Shown in pieces: positions 45,801 to 60,459 of a stretch of 64,000 bases of DNA. Within the stretch, counting starts at the first letter, position 1. Each line of letters opens with the position of its first letter. Below the pieces are notes generated by a model. The model saw only the letters and a list, made by a program, of their open reading frames with translations, had not been told where the DNA came from and searched no databases. This DNA comes from Chamaea fasciata (lineage: Eukaryota > Chordata > Aves > Passeriformes > Sylviidae), in assembly GCA_029207755.1 (NCBI GenBank), contig JARCOQ010000104.1, positions 1 to 64,000 on the forward strand, in the 5' to 3' direction. The position numbers and the translations under genes were made by a program.

Positions 45801-48800
45801 AGGATGGACACTGAGTGCTGTGTCCAGCTCTGGGATCTCAGTTTAGGATGGACACTGAGTGCTGTGTCCAGCTCTGGTGTCTCAGTTTAGGATGGACACT
45901 GAGTGCTGTGTCCAGCTCTGGGATCTCAGTTTAGGATGGACACTGAGTGCTGTGTCCAGCTCTGGCCCCTCAGTTTAGGATGGACACTGAGTGCTGTGTC
46001 CAGCTCTGGTGTCTCAGTTTAGGATGGACACTGAGTGCTGTGTCCAGCTCTGATGTCTCAGTTTAGGATGGACACTGAGTGCTGTGTCCAGCTCTGGGAT
46101 CTCAGTTTAGGATGGACACTGAGTGCTCTGTCCAGCTCTGGTGTCTCAGTTTAGGATGGACACTGAGTGCTGTGTCCAGCTCTGGCCCCTCAGTTTAGGA
46201 TGGACACTGAGTGCTGTGTCCAGCTCTGGTGTCTCAGTTTAGGATGGACACTGAGTGCTGTGTCCAGCTCTGGGATCTCAGTTTAGGATGGACACTGAGT
46301 GCTGTGTCCAGCTCTGGGATCTCAGTTTAGGATGGACACTGAGTGCTGTGTCCAGCTCTGGTGTCTCAGTTTAGGATGGACACTGAGTGCTGTGTCCAGC
46401 TCTGGTGTCTCAGTTTAGGATGGACACTGAGTGCTGTGTCCAGCTCTGATGTCTCAGTTTAGGATGGACACTGAGTGCTGTGTCCAGCTCTGGGATCTCA
46501 GTTTAGGATGGACACTGAGTGCTCTGTCCAGCTCTGCGATCTCAGTTTAGGATGGACACTGAGTGCTCTGTCCAGCTCTGCGATCTCAGTTTAGGATGGA
46601 CACTGAGTGCTGTGTCCAGCTCTGGGATCTCAGTTTAGGATGGACACTGAGTGCTGTGTCCAGCTCTGGTGTCTCAGTTTAGGATGGACACTGAGTGCTG
46701 TGTCCAGCTCTGGTGTCTCAGTTTAGGATGGACACTGAGTGCTCTGTCCAGCTCTGGGATCTCAGTTTAGGATGGACACTGAGTGCTGTGTCCAGCTCTG
46801 GGATCTCAGTTTAGGATGGACACTGAGTGCTCTGTCCAGCTCTGGGATCTCAGTTTAGGATGGACACTGAGTGCTGTGTCCAGCTCTGGGATCTCAGTTT
46901 AGGATGGACACTGAGTGCTCTGTCCAGCTCTGGGATCTCAGTTTAGGATGGACACTGAGTGCTGTGTCCAGCTCTGGGATCTGAGTTTAGGATGGACACT
47001 GAGTGCTGTGTCCAGCTCTGGTGTCTCAGTTTAGGATGGACACTGAGTGCTGTGTCCAGCTCTGGGGTCTCAGTTTAGGATGGACACTGAGTGCTGTGTC
47101 CAGCTCTGGGGTCTCAGTTTAGGATGGACACTGAGTGCTGTGTCCAGCTCTGGGATCTCAGTTTAGGATGGACACTGAGTGCTCTGTCCAGCTCTGGTGT
47201 CTCAGTTTAGGATGGACACTGAGTGCTGTGTCCAGCTCTGGTGTCTCAGTTTAGGATGGACACTGAGTGCTGTGTCCAGCTCTGGGATCTCAGTTTAGGA
47301 TGGACACTGAGTGCTGTGTCCAGCTCTGGGATCTGAGTTTAGGATGGACACTGAGTGCTGTGTCCAGCTCTGGTGTCTCAGTTTAGGATGGACACTGAGT
47401 GCTGTGTCCAGCTCTGGGGTCTCAGTTTAGGATGGACACTGAGTGCTGTGTCCAGCTCTGGGATCTCAGTTTAGGATGGACACTGAGTGCTGTGTCCAGC
47501 TCTGGTGTCTCAGTTTAGGATGGACACTGAGTGCTGTGTCCAGCTCTGGGATCTCAGTTTAGGATGGACACTGAGTGCTGTGTCCAGCTCTGGGGTCTCA
47601 GTTTAGGATGGACACTGAGTGCTGTGTCCAGCTCTGGGATCTCTGTTTAGGATGGACACTGAGTGCCGTGTCCAGCTCTGGTGTCTCAGTTTAGGATGGA
47701 CACTGAGTGCTGTGTCCAGCTCTGGGATCTCAGTTTAGGATGGACACTGAGTGCTGTGTCCAGCTCTGGGATCTCAGTTTAGGATGGACACTGAGTGCTG
47801 TGTCCAGCTCTGGTGTCTCAGTTTAGGATGGACACTGAGTGCTGTGTCCAGCTCTGGGATCTCAGTTTAGGATGGACACTGAGTGCTGTGTCCAGCTCTG
47901 GTGTCTCAGTTTAGGATGGACACTGAGTGCTGTGTCCAGCTCTGGTGTCTCAGTTTAGGATGGACACTGAGTGCTGTGTCCAGCTCTGATGTCTCAGTTT
48001 AGGATGGACACTGAGTGCTGTGTCCAGCTCTGGGATCTCAGTTTAGGATGGACACTGAGTGCTGTGTCCAGCTCTGGGATCTGAGTTTAGGATGGACACT
48101 GAGTGCTGTGTCCAGCTCTGGGGTCTCAGTTTAGGATGGACACTGAGTGCTGTGTCCAGCTCTGGGATCTCTGTTTAGGATGGACACTGAGTGCCGTGTC
48201 CAGCTCTGGTGTCTCAGTTTAGGATGGACACTGAGTGCTGTGTCCAGCTCTGGGATCTCAGTTTAGGATGGACACTGAGTGCTGTGTCCAGCTCTGGGAT
48301 CTCAGTTTAGGATGGACACTGAGTGCTGTGTCCAGCTCTGGGATCTCAGTTTAGGATGGACACTGAGTGCTGTGTCCAGCTCTGGTGTCTCAGTTTAGGA
48401 TGGACACTGAGTGCTGTGTCCAGCTCTGGGATCTCAGTTTAGGATGGACACTGAGTGCTGTGTCCAGCTCTGGCCCCTCAGTTTAGGATGGACACTGAGT
48501 GCTGTGTCCAGCTCTGGTGTCTCAGTTTAGGATGGACACTGAGTGCTGTGTAAAGCTCTGGGATCTCAGTTTAGGATGGACACTGAGTGCTGTGTCCAGC
48601 TCTGGGATCTCAGTTTAGGATGGACACTGAGTGCTGTGTCCAGCTCTGGTGTCTCAGTTTAGGATGGACACTGAGTGCTGTGTCCAGCTCTGGTGTCTCA
48701 GTTTAGGATGGACACTGAGTGCTGTGTCCAGCTCTGATGTCTCAGTTTAGGATGGACACTGAGTGCTGTGTCCAGCTCTGGGATCTCAGTTTAGGATGGA

Positions 48801-51800
48801 CACTGAGTGCTCTGTCCAGCTCTGGGATCTCAGTTTAGGATGGACACTGAGTGCTCTGTCCAGCTCTGCGATCTCAGTTTAGGATGGACACTGAGTGCTG
48901 TGTCCAGCTCTGGGATCTCAGTTTAGGATGGACACTGAGTGCTGTGTCCAGCTCTGGTGTCTCAGTTTAGGATGGACACTGAGTGCTGTGTCCAGCTCTG
49001 GTGTCTCAGTTTAGGATGGACACTGAGTGCTGTGTCCAGCTCTGGTGTCTCAGTTTAGGATGGACACTGAGTGCTCTGTCCAGCTCTGGGATCTCAGTTT
49101 AGGATGGACACTGAGTGCTGTGTCCAGCTCTGGGATCTCAGTTTAGGATGGACACTGAGTGCTCTGTCCAGCTCTGGGATCTCAGTTTAGGATGGACACT
49201 GAGTGCTGTGTCCAGCTCTGGGATCTCAGTTTAGGATGGACACTGAGTGCTCTGTCCAGCTCTGGGATCTCAGTTTAGGATGGACACTGAGTGCTGTGTC
49301 CAGCTCTGGGATCTGAGTTTAGGATGGACACTGAGTGCTGTGTCCAGCTCTGGTGTCTCAGTTTAGGATGGACACTGAGTGCTGTGTCCAGCTCTGGTGT
49401 CTCAGTTTAGGATGGACACTGAGTGCTGTGTCCAGCTCTGGGGTCTCAGTTTAGGATGGACACTGAGTGCTGTGTCCAGCTCTGGGGTCTCAGTTTAGGA
49501 TGGACACTGAGTGCTGTGTCCAGCTCTGGGATCTCAGTTTAGGATGGACACTGAGTGCTGTGTCCAGCTCTGGTGTCTCAGTTTAGGATGGACACTGAGT
49601 GCTGTGTCCAGCTCTGGGATCTCAGTTTAGGATGGACACTGAGTGCTGTGTCCAGCTCTGGGATCTCAGTTTAGGATGGACACTGAGTGCTGTGTCCAGC
49701 TTTGGGATCTGAGTTTAGGATGGACACTGAGTGCTGTGTCCAGCTCTGGGGTCTCAGTTTAGGATGGACACTGAGTGCTGTGTCCATTGGTGGGATCTCA
49801 GTTTAGGATGGACACTGAGTGCTGTGTCCAGCTCTGGGATCTCAGTTTAGGATGGACACTGAGTGCTGTGTCCAGCTCTGGTGTCTCAGTTTAGGATGGA
49901 CACTGAGTGCTGTGTCCAGCTCTGGTGTCTCAGTTTAGGATGGACACTGAGTGCTCTGTCCAGCTCTGGCCCCTCAGTTTAGGATGGACACTGAGTGCTG
50001 TGTCCAGCTCTGGGATCTCAGTTTAGGATGGACACTGAGTGCTGTGTCCAGCTCTGGGATCTGAGTTTAGGATGGACACTGAGTGCTGTGTCCAGCTCTG
50101 GTGTCTCAGTTTAGGATGGACACTGAGTGCTGTGTCCAGCTCTGGGGTCTCAGTTTAGGATGGACACTGAGTGCTGTGTCCAGCTCTGGGATCTCAGTTT
50201 AGGATGGACACTGAGTGCTGTGTCCAGCTCTGGGGTCTCAGTTTAGGATGGACACTGAGTGCTGTGTCCAGCTCTGGGATCTCAGTTTAGGATGGACACT
50301 GAGTGCTGTGTCCAGCTCTGGCTCCTCAGTTTAGGATGGACACTGAGTGCTGTGTCCAGCTCTGGGATCTCAGTTTAGGATGGACACTGAGTGCTGTGTC
50401 CAGCTCTGGGATCTCAGTTTAGGATGGACACTGAGTGCTCTGTCCAGCTCTGGGATCTCAGTTTAGGATGGACACTGAGTGCTGTGTCCAGCTCTGGGAT
50501 CTCAGTTTAGGATGGACACTGAGTGCTGTGTCCAGCTCTGGGATCTCAGTTTAGGATGGACACTGAGTGCTGTGTCCAGCTCTGGGATCTCAGTTTAGGA
50601 TGGACACTGAGTGCTGTGTCCAGCTCTGGGATCTCAGTTTAGGATGGACACTGAGTGCTGTGTCCAGCTCTGGGATCTCAGTTTAGGATGGACACTGAGT
50701 GCTGTGTCCAGCTCTGGGATCTCAGTTTAGGATGGACACTGAGTGCTGTGTCCAGCTCTGGTGTCTCGGTTTAGGATGGACACTGAGTGCTGTGTCCAGC
50801 TCTGGTGTCTCAGTTTAGGATGGACACTGAGTGCTGTGTCCAGCTCTGGGGTCTCAGTTTAGGATGGACACTGAGTGCTGTGTCCAGCTCTGGGATCTCA
50901 GTTTAGGATGGACACTGAGTGCTGTGTCCAGCTCTGGGATCTCAGTTTAGGATGGACACTGAGTGCTGTGTCCAGCTCTGGTGTCTCAGTTTAGGATGGA
51001 CACTGAGTGCTGTGTCCAGCTCTGGGATCTCAGTTTAGGATGGACACTGAGTGCTGTGTCCAGCTCTGGGATCTCAGTTTAGGATGGACACTGAGTGCTG
51101 TGTCCAGCTCTGGGGTCTCAGTTTAGGATGGACACTGAGTGCTGTGTCCAGCTCTGGGATCTCTGTTTAGGATGGACACTGAGTGCCGTGTCCAGCTCTG
51201 GTGTCTCAGTTTAGGATGGACACTGAGTGCTGTGTCCAGCTCTGGGATCTCAGTTTAGGATGGACACTGAGTGCTGTGTCCAGCTCTGGGATCTCAGTTT
51301 AGGATGGACACTGAGTGCTGTGTCCAGCTCTGGTGTCTCAGTTTAGGATGGACACTGAGTGCTGTGTCCAGCTCTGGTGTCTCAGTTTAGGATGGACACT
51401 GAGTGCTGTGTCCAGCTCTGATGTCTCAGTTTAGGATGGACACTGAGTGCTGTGTCCAGCTCTGGGATCTCAGTTTAGGATGGACACTGAGTGCTGTGTC
51501 CAGCTCTGGGATCTCAGTTTAGGATGGACACTGAGTGCTGTGTCCAGCTCTGGGATCTCAGTTTAGGATGGACACTGAGTGCTGTGTCCAGCTCTGGTGT
51601 CTCAGTTTAGGATGGACACTGAGTGCTGTGTCCAGCTCTGGTGTCTCAGTTTAGGATGGACACTGAGTGCTGTGTCCAGCTCTGGTGTCTCAGTTTAGGA
51701 TGGACACTGAGTGCTCTGTCCAGCTCTGGGATCTCAGTTTAGGATGGACACTGAGTGCTGTGTCCAGCTCTGGGATCTCAGTTTAGGATGGACACTGAGT

Positions 51801-54800
51801 GCTCTGTCCAGCTCTGGGATCTCAGTTTAGGATGGACACTGAGTGCTGTGTCCAGCTCTGGGATCTCAGTTTAGGATGGACACTGAGTGCTCTGTCCAGC
51901 TCTGGGATCTCAGTTTAGGATGGACACTGAGTGCTGTGTCCAGCTCTGGGATCTGAGTTTAGGATGGACACTGAGTGCTGTGTCCAGCTCTGGTGTCTCA
52001 GTTTAGGATGGACACTGAGTGCTGTGTCCAGCTCTGGTGTCTCAGTTTAGGATGGACACTGAGTGCTGTGTCCAGCTCTGGGATCTCAGTTTAGGATGGA
52101 CACTGAGTGCTGTGTCCAGCTCTGGGATCTCAGTTTAGGATGGACACTGAGTGCTGTGTCCAGCTCTGGGGTCTCAGTTTAGGATGGACACTGAGTGCTG
52201 TGTCCAGCTCTGGGATCTCAGTTTAGGATGGACACTGAGTGCTCTGTCCAGCTCTGGTGTCTCAGTTTAGGATGGACACTGAGTGCTCTGTCCAGCTCTG
52301 GGGTCTCAGTTTAGGATGGACACTGAGTGCTCTGTCCAGCTCTGGGGTCTCAGTTTAGGATGGACACTGAGTGCTGTGTCCAGCTCTGGTGTCTCAGTTT
52401 AGGATGGACACTGAGTGCTGTGTCCAGCTCTGGGATCTCAGTTTAGGATGGACACTGAGTGCTGTGTCCAGCTCTGGGATCTGAGTTTAGGATGGACACT
52501 GAGTGCTGTGTCCAGCTCTGGTGTCTCAGTTTAGGATGGACACTGAGTGCTGTGTCCAGCTCTGGGGTCTCAGTTTAGGATGGACACTGAGTGCTGTGTC
52601 CAGCTCTGGGATCTCAGTTTAGGATGGACACTGAGTGCTGTGTCCAGCTCTGGTGTCTCAGTTTAGGATGGACACTGAGTGCTGTGTCCAGCTCTGGGAT
52701 CTCAGTTTAGGATGGACACTGAGTGCTGTGTCCAGCTCTGGGGTCTCAGTTTAGGATGGACACTGAGTGCTGTGTCCAGCTCTGGGATCTCAGTTTAGGA
52801 TGGACACTGAGTGCTCTGTCCAGCTCTGGGATCTCAGTTTAGGATGGACACTGAGTGCTGTGTCCAGCTCTGGGATCTCAGTTTAGGATGGACACTGAGT
52901 GCTGTGTCCAGCTCTGGGATCTCAGTTTAGGATGGACACTGAGTGCTGTGTCCAGCTCTGGGATCTCAGTTTAGGATGGACACTGAGTGCTCTGTCCAGC
53001 TCTGGGATCTCAGTTTAGGATGGACACTGAGTGCTGTGTCCAGCTCTGGGATCTCAGTTTAGGATGGACACTGAGTGCCGTGTCCAGCTCTGGGGTCTCA
53101 GTTTAGGATGGACACTGAGTGCCGTGTCCAGCTCTGGGATCTCAGTTTAGGATGGACACTGAGTGCTGTGTCCAGCTCTGGGATCTCAGTTTAGGATGGA
53201 CACTGAGTGCTGTGTCCAGCTCTGGGGTCTCAGTTTAGGATGGACACTGAGTGCTGTGTCCAGCTCTGGGATCTCTGTTTAGGATGGACACTGAGTGCCG
53301 TGTCCAGCTCTGGTGTCTCAGTTTAGGATGGACACTGAGTGCTGTGTCCAGCTCTGGTGTCTCAGTTTAGGATGGACACTGAGTGCTGTGTCCAGCTCTG
53401 GTGTCTCAGTTTAGGATGGACACTGAGTGCTGTGTCCAGCTCTGATGTCTCAGTTTAGGATGGACACTGAGTGCTGTGTCCAGCTCTGGGATCTCAGTTT
53501 AGGATGGACACTGAGTGCTGTGTCCAGCTCTGGTGTCTCAGTTTAGGATGGACACTGAGTGCTGTGTCCAGCTCTGGTGTCTCAGTTTAGGATGGACACT
53601 GAGTGCTGTGTCCAGCTCTGATGTCTCAGTTTAGGATGGACACTGAGTGCTGTGTCCAGCTCTGGGATCTCAGTTTAGGATGGACACTGAGTGCTGTGTC
53701 CAGCTCTGGCCCCTCAGTTTAGGATGGACACTGAGTGCTGTGTCCAGCTCTGGTGTCTCAGTTTAGGATGGACACTGAGTGCTGTGTCCAGCTCTGGGAT
53801 CTCAGTTTAGGATGGACACTGAGTGCTGTGTCCAGCTCTGGGATCTCAGTTTAGGATGGACACTGAGTGCTGTGTCCAGCTCTGGTGTCTCAGTTTAGGA
53901 TGGACACTGAGTGCTGTGTCCAGCTCTGGTGTCTCAGTTTAGGATGGACACTGAGTGCTGTGTCCAGCTCTGGTGTCTCAGTTTAGGATGGACACTGAGT
54001 GCTGTGTCCAGCTCTGGGATCTCAGTTTAGGATGGACACTGAGTGCTCTGTCCAGCTCTGCGATCTCAGTTTAGGATGGACACTGAGTGCTCTGTCCAGC
54101 TCTGCGATCTCAGTTTAGGATGGACACTGAGTGCTGTGTCCAGCTCTGGGATCTCAGTTTAGGATGGACACTGAGTGCTGTGTCCATTGGTGGGATCTCA
54201 GTTTAGGATGGACACTGAGTGCTGTGTCCAGCTCTGGTGTCTCAGTTTAGGATGGACACTGAGTGCTGTGTCCAGCTCTGGTGTCTCAGTTTAGGATGGA
54301 CACTGAGTGCTGTGTCCAGCTCTGGTGTCTCAGTTTAGGATGGACACTGAGTGCTGTGTCCAGCTCTGGTGTCTCAGTTTAGGATGGACACTGAGTGCTC
54401 TGTCCAGCTCTGGCCCCTCAGTTTAGGATGGACACTGAGTGCTGTGTCCAGCTCTGGGATCTCAGTTTAGGATGGACACTGAGTGCTGTGTCCAGCTCTG
54501 GGATCTGAGTTTAGGATGGACACTGAGTGCTGTGTCCAGCTCTGGTGTCTCAGTTTAGGATGGACACTGAGTGCTGTGTCCAGCTCTGGGGTCTCAGTTT
54601 AGGATGGACACTGAGTGCTGTGTCCAGCTCTGGGATCTCAGTTTAGGATGGACACTGAGTGCTGTGTCCAGCTCTGGGGTCTCAGTTTAGGATGGACACT
54701 GAGTGCTGTGTCCAGCTCTGGGATCTCAGTTTAGGATGGACACTGAGTGCTGTGTCCAGCTCTGGCCCCTCAGTTTAGGATGGACACTGAGTGCTGTGTC

Positions 54801-55939
54801 CAGCTCTGGGATCTCAGTTTAGGATGGACACTGAGTGCTGTGTCCAGCTCTGGGATCTCAGTTTAGGATGGACACTGAGTGCTCTGTCCAGCTCTGGGAT
54901 CTCAGTTTAGGATGGACACTGAGTGCTGTGTCCAGCTCTGGGATCTCAGTTTAGGATGGACACTGAGTGCTGTGTCCAGCTCTGGGATCTCAGTTTAGGA
55001 TGGACACTGAGTGCTGTGTCCAGCTCTGGGATCTCAGTTTAGGATGGACACTGAGTGCTGTGTCCAGCTCTGGTGTCTCGGTTTAAGATGGACACTGAGT
55101 GCTGTGTCCAGCTCTGGGGTCTCAGTTTAGGATGGACACTGAGTGCTGTGTCCAGCTCTGGGATCTCAGTTTAGGATGGACACTGAGTGCTGTGTCCAGC
55201 TCTGGGATCTCAGTTTAGGATGGACACTGAGTGCTGTGTCCAGCTCTGGTGTCTCAGTTTAGGATGGACACTGAGTGCTGTGTCCAGCTCTGGTGTCTCA
55301 GTTTAGGATGGACACTGAGTGCTGTGTCCAGCTCTGGGATCTCAGTTTAGGATGGACACTGAGTGCTCTGTCCAGCTCTGCGATCTCAGTTTAGGATGGA
55401 CACTGAGTGCTCTGTCCAGCTCTGCGATCTCAGTTTAGGATGGACACTGAGTGCTGTGTCCAGCTCTGGTGTCTCAGTTTAGGATGGACACTGAGTGCTG
55501 TGTCCAGCTCTGGTGTCTCAGTTTAGGATGGACACTGAGTGCTGTGTCCAGCTCTGATGTCTCAGTTTAGGATGGACACTGAGTGCTGTGTCCAGCTCTG
55601 GTGTCTCAGTTTAGGATGGACACTGAGTGCTGTGTCCAGCTCTGGGATCTCAGTTTAGGATGGACACTGAGTGCTCTGTCCAGCTCTGCGATCTCAGTTT
55701 AGGATGGACACTGAGTGCTCTGTCCAGCTCTGCGATCTCAGTTTAGGATGGACACTGAGTGCTGTGTCCAGCTCTGGGATCTCAGTTTAGGATGGACACT
55801 GAGTGCTGTGTCCAGCTCTGGTGTCTCAGTTTAGGATGGACACTGAGTGCTGTGTCCAGCTCTGGTGTCTCAGTTTAGGATGGACACTGAGTGCTGTGTC
55901 CAGCTCTGGTGTCTCAGTTTAGGATGGACACTGAGTGCT

Positions 55940-57600
55940 CTGTCCAGCTCTGGGATCTCAGTTTAGGATGGACACTGAGTGCTGTGTCCAGCTCTGGGAT
56001 CTCAGTTTAGGATGGACACTGAGTGCTCTGTCCAGCTCTGGGATCTCAGTTTAGGATGGACACTGAGTGCTGTGTCCAGCTCTGGGATCTGAGTTTAGGA
56101 TGGACACTGAGTGCTGTGTCCAGCTCTGGTGTCTCAGTTTAGGATGGACACTGAGTGCTGTGTCCAGCTCTGGTGTCTCAGTTTAGGATGGACACTGAGT
56201 GCTGTGTCCAGCTCTGGGGTCTCAGTTTAGGATGGACACTGAGTGCTGTGTCCAGCTCTGGGGTCTCAGTTTAGGATGGACACTGAGTGCTGTGTCCAGC
56301 TCTGGGATCTCAGTTTAGGATGGACACTGAGTGCTGTGTCCAGCTCTGGGATCTGAGTTTAGGATGGACACTGAGTGCTGTGTCCAGCTCTGGTGTCTCA
56401 GTTTAGGATGGACACTGAGTGCTGTGTCCAGCTCTGGGGTCTCAGTTTAGGATGGACACTGAGTGCTGTGTCCAGCTCTGGGATCTCAGTCTAGGATGGA
56501 CACTGAGTGCTGTGTCCAGCTCTGGGATCTCAGTTTAGGATGGACACTGAGTGCTGTGTCCAGCTCTGGGATCTCAGTTTAGGATGGACACTGAGTGCTG
56601 TGTCCAGCTCTGGTGTCTCAGTTTAGGATGGACACTGAGTGCTGTGTCCAGCTCTGGTGTCTCAGTTTAGGATGGACACTGAGTGCTGTGTCCAGCTCTG
56701 GTGTCTGTTTAGGATGGACACTGAGTGCTGTGTCCAGCTCTGGTGTCTCAGTTTAGGATGGACACTGAGTGCTGTGTCCAGCTCTGGTGTCTCAGTTTAG
56801 GATGGACACTGAGTGCTGTGTCCAGCTCTGGCCCCTCAGTTTAGGATGGACACTGAGTGCTGTGTCCAGCTCTGGCCCCTCAGTTTAGGATGGACACTGA
56901 GTGCTGTGTCCATTGGTGGGATCTCAGTTTAGGATGGACACTGAGTGCTGTGTCCAGCTCTGGGATCTCAGTTTAGGATGGACACTGAGTGCTGTGTCCA
57001 GCTCTGGGATCTCGGTTTAGGATGGACACTGAGTGCTGTGTCCAGCTCTGGTGTCTCAGTTTAGGATGGACACTGAGTGCTGTGTCCAGCTCTGGTGTCT
57101 CAGTTTAGGATGGACACTGAGTGCTGTGTCCAGCTCTGGGATCTCAGTTTAGGATGGACACTGTGTGCCTTGTCCAGCTCTGGTGTCTCAGTTTAGGATG
57201 GACACCGAGTGCTGTGTCCAGCTCTGGGATCTCAGTTTAGGATGGACACTGTGTGCCTTGTCCAGCTCTGGTGTCTCAGTTTAGGATGGACACTGAGTGC
57301 TGTGTCCAGCTCTGGCGTCTCAGTTTAGGATGGACACTGAGTGCTGTGTCCAGCTCTGGGATCTCAGTTTAGGATGGACACTGAGTGCTGTGTCCAGCTC
57401 TGGGATCTCAGTTTAGGATGGACACTGAGTGCTGTGTCCAGCTCTGGGATCTCTGTTTAGGATGGACACTGAGTGCTGTGTCCAGCTCTGGGATCTCAGT
57501 TTAGGATGGACACTGAGTGCTGTGTCCAGCTCTGGGATCTCAGTTTAGGATGGACACTGAGTGCTGTGTCCACCTCTGGGATCTCGATTTAGGATGGACA
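55940..57600 (+). repeat. Recent 43-monomer tandem duplication, copy 1
   Basis: The 42-bp monomer GTGTCTGTTTAGG (56,701), the paired CTGTGTGCCTTGTCC monomers (about 57,161 and 57,250) and GACACCGAG (about 57,202) all recur 1,890 bp later (58,591; 59,052; 59,140; 59,092). The left edge shows an extra monomer (offset 1,934 near 55,937). A single C in CAGTCTAGG (about 56,490) is private to this copy. Confidence 0.88.
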
Positions 57601-57869
57601 CTGAGTGCTGTGTCCAGCTCTGGTGTCTCAGTTTAGGATGGACACTGAGTGCTGTGTCCAGCTCTGGGATCTGAGTTTAGGATGGACACTGAGTGCTGTG
57701 TCCAGCTCTGGGGTCTCAGTTTAGGATGGACACTGAGTGCTGTGTCCAGCTCTGGGATCTCAGTTTAGGATGGACACTGAGTGCTGTGTCCAGCTCTGGT
57801 GTCTCAGTTTAGGATGGACACTGAGTGCTGTGTCCAGCTCTGGTGTCTCAGTTTAGGATGGACACTGAG

Positions 57870-59500
57870 TGCTCTGTCCAGCTCTGGGATCTCAGTTTAG
57901 GATGGACACTGAGTGCTGTGTCCAGCTCTGGGATCTCAGTTTAGGATGGACACTGAGTGCTCTGTCCAGCTCTGGGATCTCAGTTTAGGATGGACACTGA
58001 GTGCTGTGTCCAGCTCTGGGATCTGAGTTTAGGATGGACACTGAGTGCTGTGTCCAGCTCTGGTGTCTCAGTTTAGGATGGACACTGAGTGCTGTGTCCA
58101 GCTCTGGTGTCTCAGTTTAGGATGGACACTGAGTGCTGTGTCCAGCTCTGGGGTCTCAGTTTAGGATGGACACTGAGTGCTGTGTCCAGCTCTGGGGTCT
58201 CAGTTTAGGATGGACACTGAGTGCTGTGTCCAGCTCTGGGATCTCAGTTTAGGATGGACACTGAGTGCTGTGTCCAGCTCTGGGATCTGAGTTTAGGATG
58301 GACACTGAGTGCTGTGTCCAGCTCTGGTGTCTCAGTTTAGGATGGACACTGAGTGCTGTGTCCAGCTCTGGGGTCTCAGTTTAGGATGGACACTGAGTGC
58401 TGTGTCCAGCTCTGGGATCTCAGTTTAGGATGGACACTGAGTGCTGTGTCCAGCTCTGGGATCTCAGTTTAGGATGGACACTGAGTGCTGTGTCCAGCTC
58501 TGGTGTCTCAGTTTAGGATGGACACTGAGTGCTGTGTCCAGCTCTGGTGTCTCAGTTTAGGATGGACACTGAGTGCTGTGTCCAGCTCTGGTGTCTGTTT
58601 AGGATGGACACTGAGTGCTGTGTCCAGCTCTGGTGTCTCAGTTTAGGATGGACACTGAGTGCTGTGTCCAGCTCTGGTGTCTCAGTTTAGGATGGACACT
58701 GAGTGCTGTGTCCAGCTCTGGCCCCTCAGTTTAGGATGGACACTGAGTGCTGTGTCCAGCTCTGGCCCCTCAGTTTAGGATGGACACTGAGTGCTGTGTC
58801 CATTGGTGGGATCTCAGTTTAGGACGGACACTGAGTGCTGTGTCCAGCTCTGGGATCTCAGTTTAGGATGGACACTGAGTGCTGTGTCCAGCTCTGGGAT
58901 CTCGGTTTAGGATGGACACTGAGTGCTGTGTCCAGCTCTGGTGTCTCAGTTTAGGATGGACACTGAGTGCTGTGTCCAGCTCTGGTGTCTCAGTTTAGGA
59001 TGGACACTGAGTGCTGTGTCCAGCTCTGGGATCTCAGTTTAGGATGGACACTGTGTGCCTTGTCCAGCTCTGGTGTCTCAGTTTAGGATGGACACCGAGT
59101 GCTGTGTCCAGCTCTGGGATCTCAGTTTAGGATGGACACTGTGTGCCTTGTCCAGCTCTGGTGTCTCAGTTTAGGATGGACACTGAGTGCTGTGTCCAGC
59201 TCTGGCGTCTCAGTTTAGGATGGACACTGAGTGCTGTGTCCAGCTCTGGGATCTCAGTTTAGGATGGACACTGAGTGCTGTGTCCAGCTCTGGGATCTCA
59301 GTTTAGGATGGACACTGAGTGCTGTGTCCAGCTCTGGGATCTCTGTTTAGGATGGACACTGAGTGCTGTGTCCAGCTCTGGGATCTCAGTTTAGGATGGA
59401 CACTGAGTGCTGTGTCCAGCTCTGGGATCTCAGTTTAGGATGGACACTGAGTGCTGTGTCCAGCTCTGGGGTCTCAGTTTAGGATGGACACTGAGTGCTG
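57870..59500 (+). repeat. Recent 43-monomer tandem duplication, copy 2
   Basis: Partner of about 55,940-57,600. It carries the same rare markers in the same order plus a private GGACGG change near 58,824. The TCCACCTCTGGG / TCTCGATTTAGG monomer appears after each copy (about 57,571 and 59,549), but two extra monomers separate it in this copy. Confidence 0.85.
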
Positions 59501-60459
59501 TGTCCAGCTCTGGGATCTCAGTTTAGGATGGACACTGAGTGCTGTGTCCACCTCTGGGATCTCGATTTAGGATGGACACTGAGTGCTGTGTCCAGCTCTG
59601 GTGTCTCAGTTTAGGATGGACACTGAGTGCTGTGTCCAGCTCTGGGATCTCAGTTTAGGATGGACACTGAGTGCTGTGTCCAGCTCTGGGGTCTCAGTTT
59701 AGGATGGACACTGAGTGCTGTGTCCAGCTCTGGGATCTCAGTTTAGGATGGACACTGAGTGCTGTGTCCAGCTCTGGGATCTCAGTTTAGGATGGACACT
59801 GAGTGCTGTGTCCAGCTCTGGGATCTCAGTTTAGGATGGACACTGAGTGCTGTGTCCAGCTCTGGGATCTCAGTTTAGGATGGACACTGAGTGCTGTGTC
59901 CAGCTCTGGGATCTCAGTTTAGGATGGACACTGAGTGCTGTGTCCAGCTCTGGTGTCTCAGTTTAGGATGGACACTGAGTGCTGTGTCCAGCTCTGGGAT
60001 CTCAGTTTAGGATGGACACTGAGTGCTGTGTCCAGCTCTGGTGTCTCAGTTTAGGATGGACACTGAGTGCTGTGTCCAGCTCTGGGGTCTCAGTTTAGGA
60101 TGGACACTAAGTGCTCTGTCCTGCTCTGCGGTCTCAGTTTAGGATGGACACTGAGTGCTGTGTCCAGCTCTGGTGTCTCAGTTTAGGATGGACACTGAGT
60201 GCTGTGTCCAGCTCTGGGATCTCAGTTTAGGATGGACACTGAGTGCTGTGTCCAGCTCTGGTGTCTCAGTTTAGGATGGACACTGAGTGCTGTGTCCAGC
60301 TCTGGGATCTCAGTTTAGGATGGACACTGAGTGCTGTGTCCAGCTCTGGGATCTCAGTTTAGGATGGACACTGAGTGCTGTGTCCAGCTCTGGGATCTCA
60401 GTTTAGGATGGACACTGAGTGCTGTGTCCAGCTCTGGTGTCTCAGTTTAGGATGGACAC

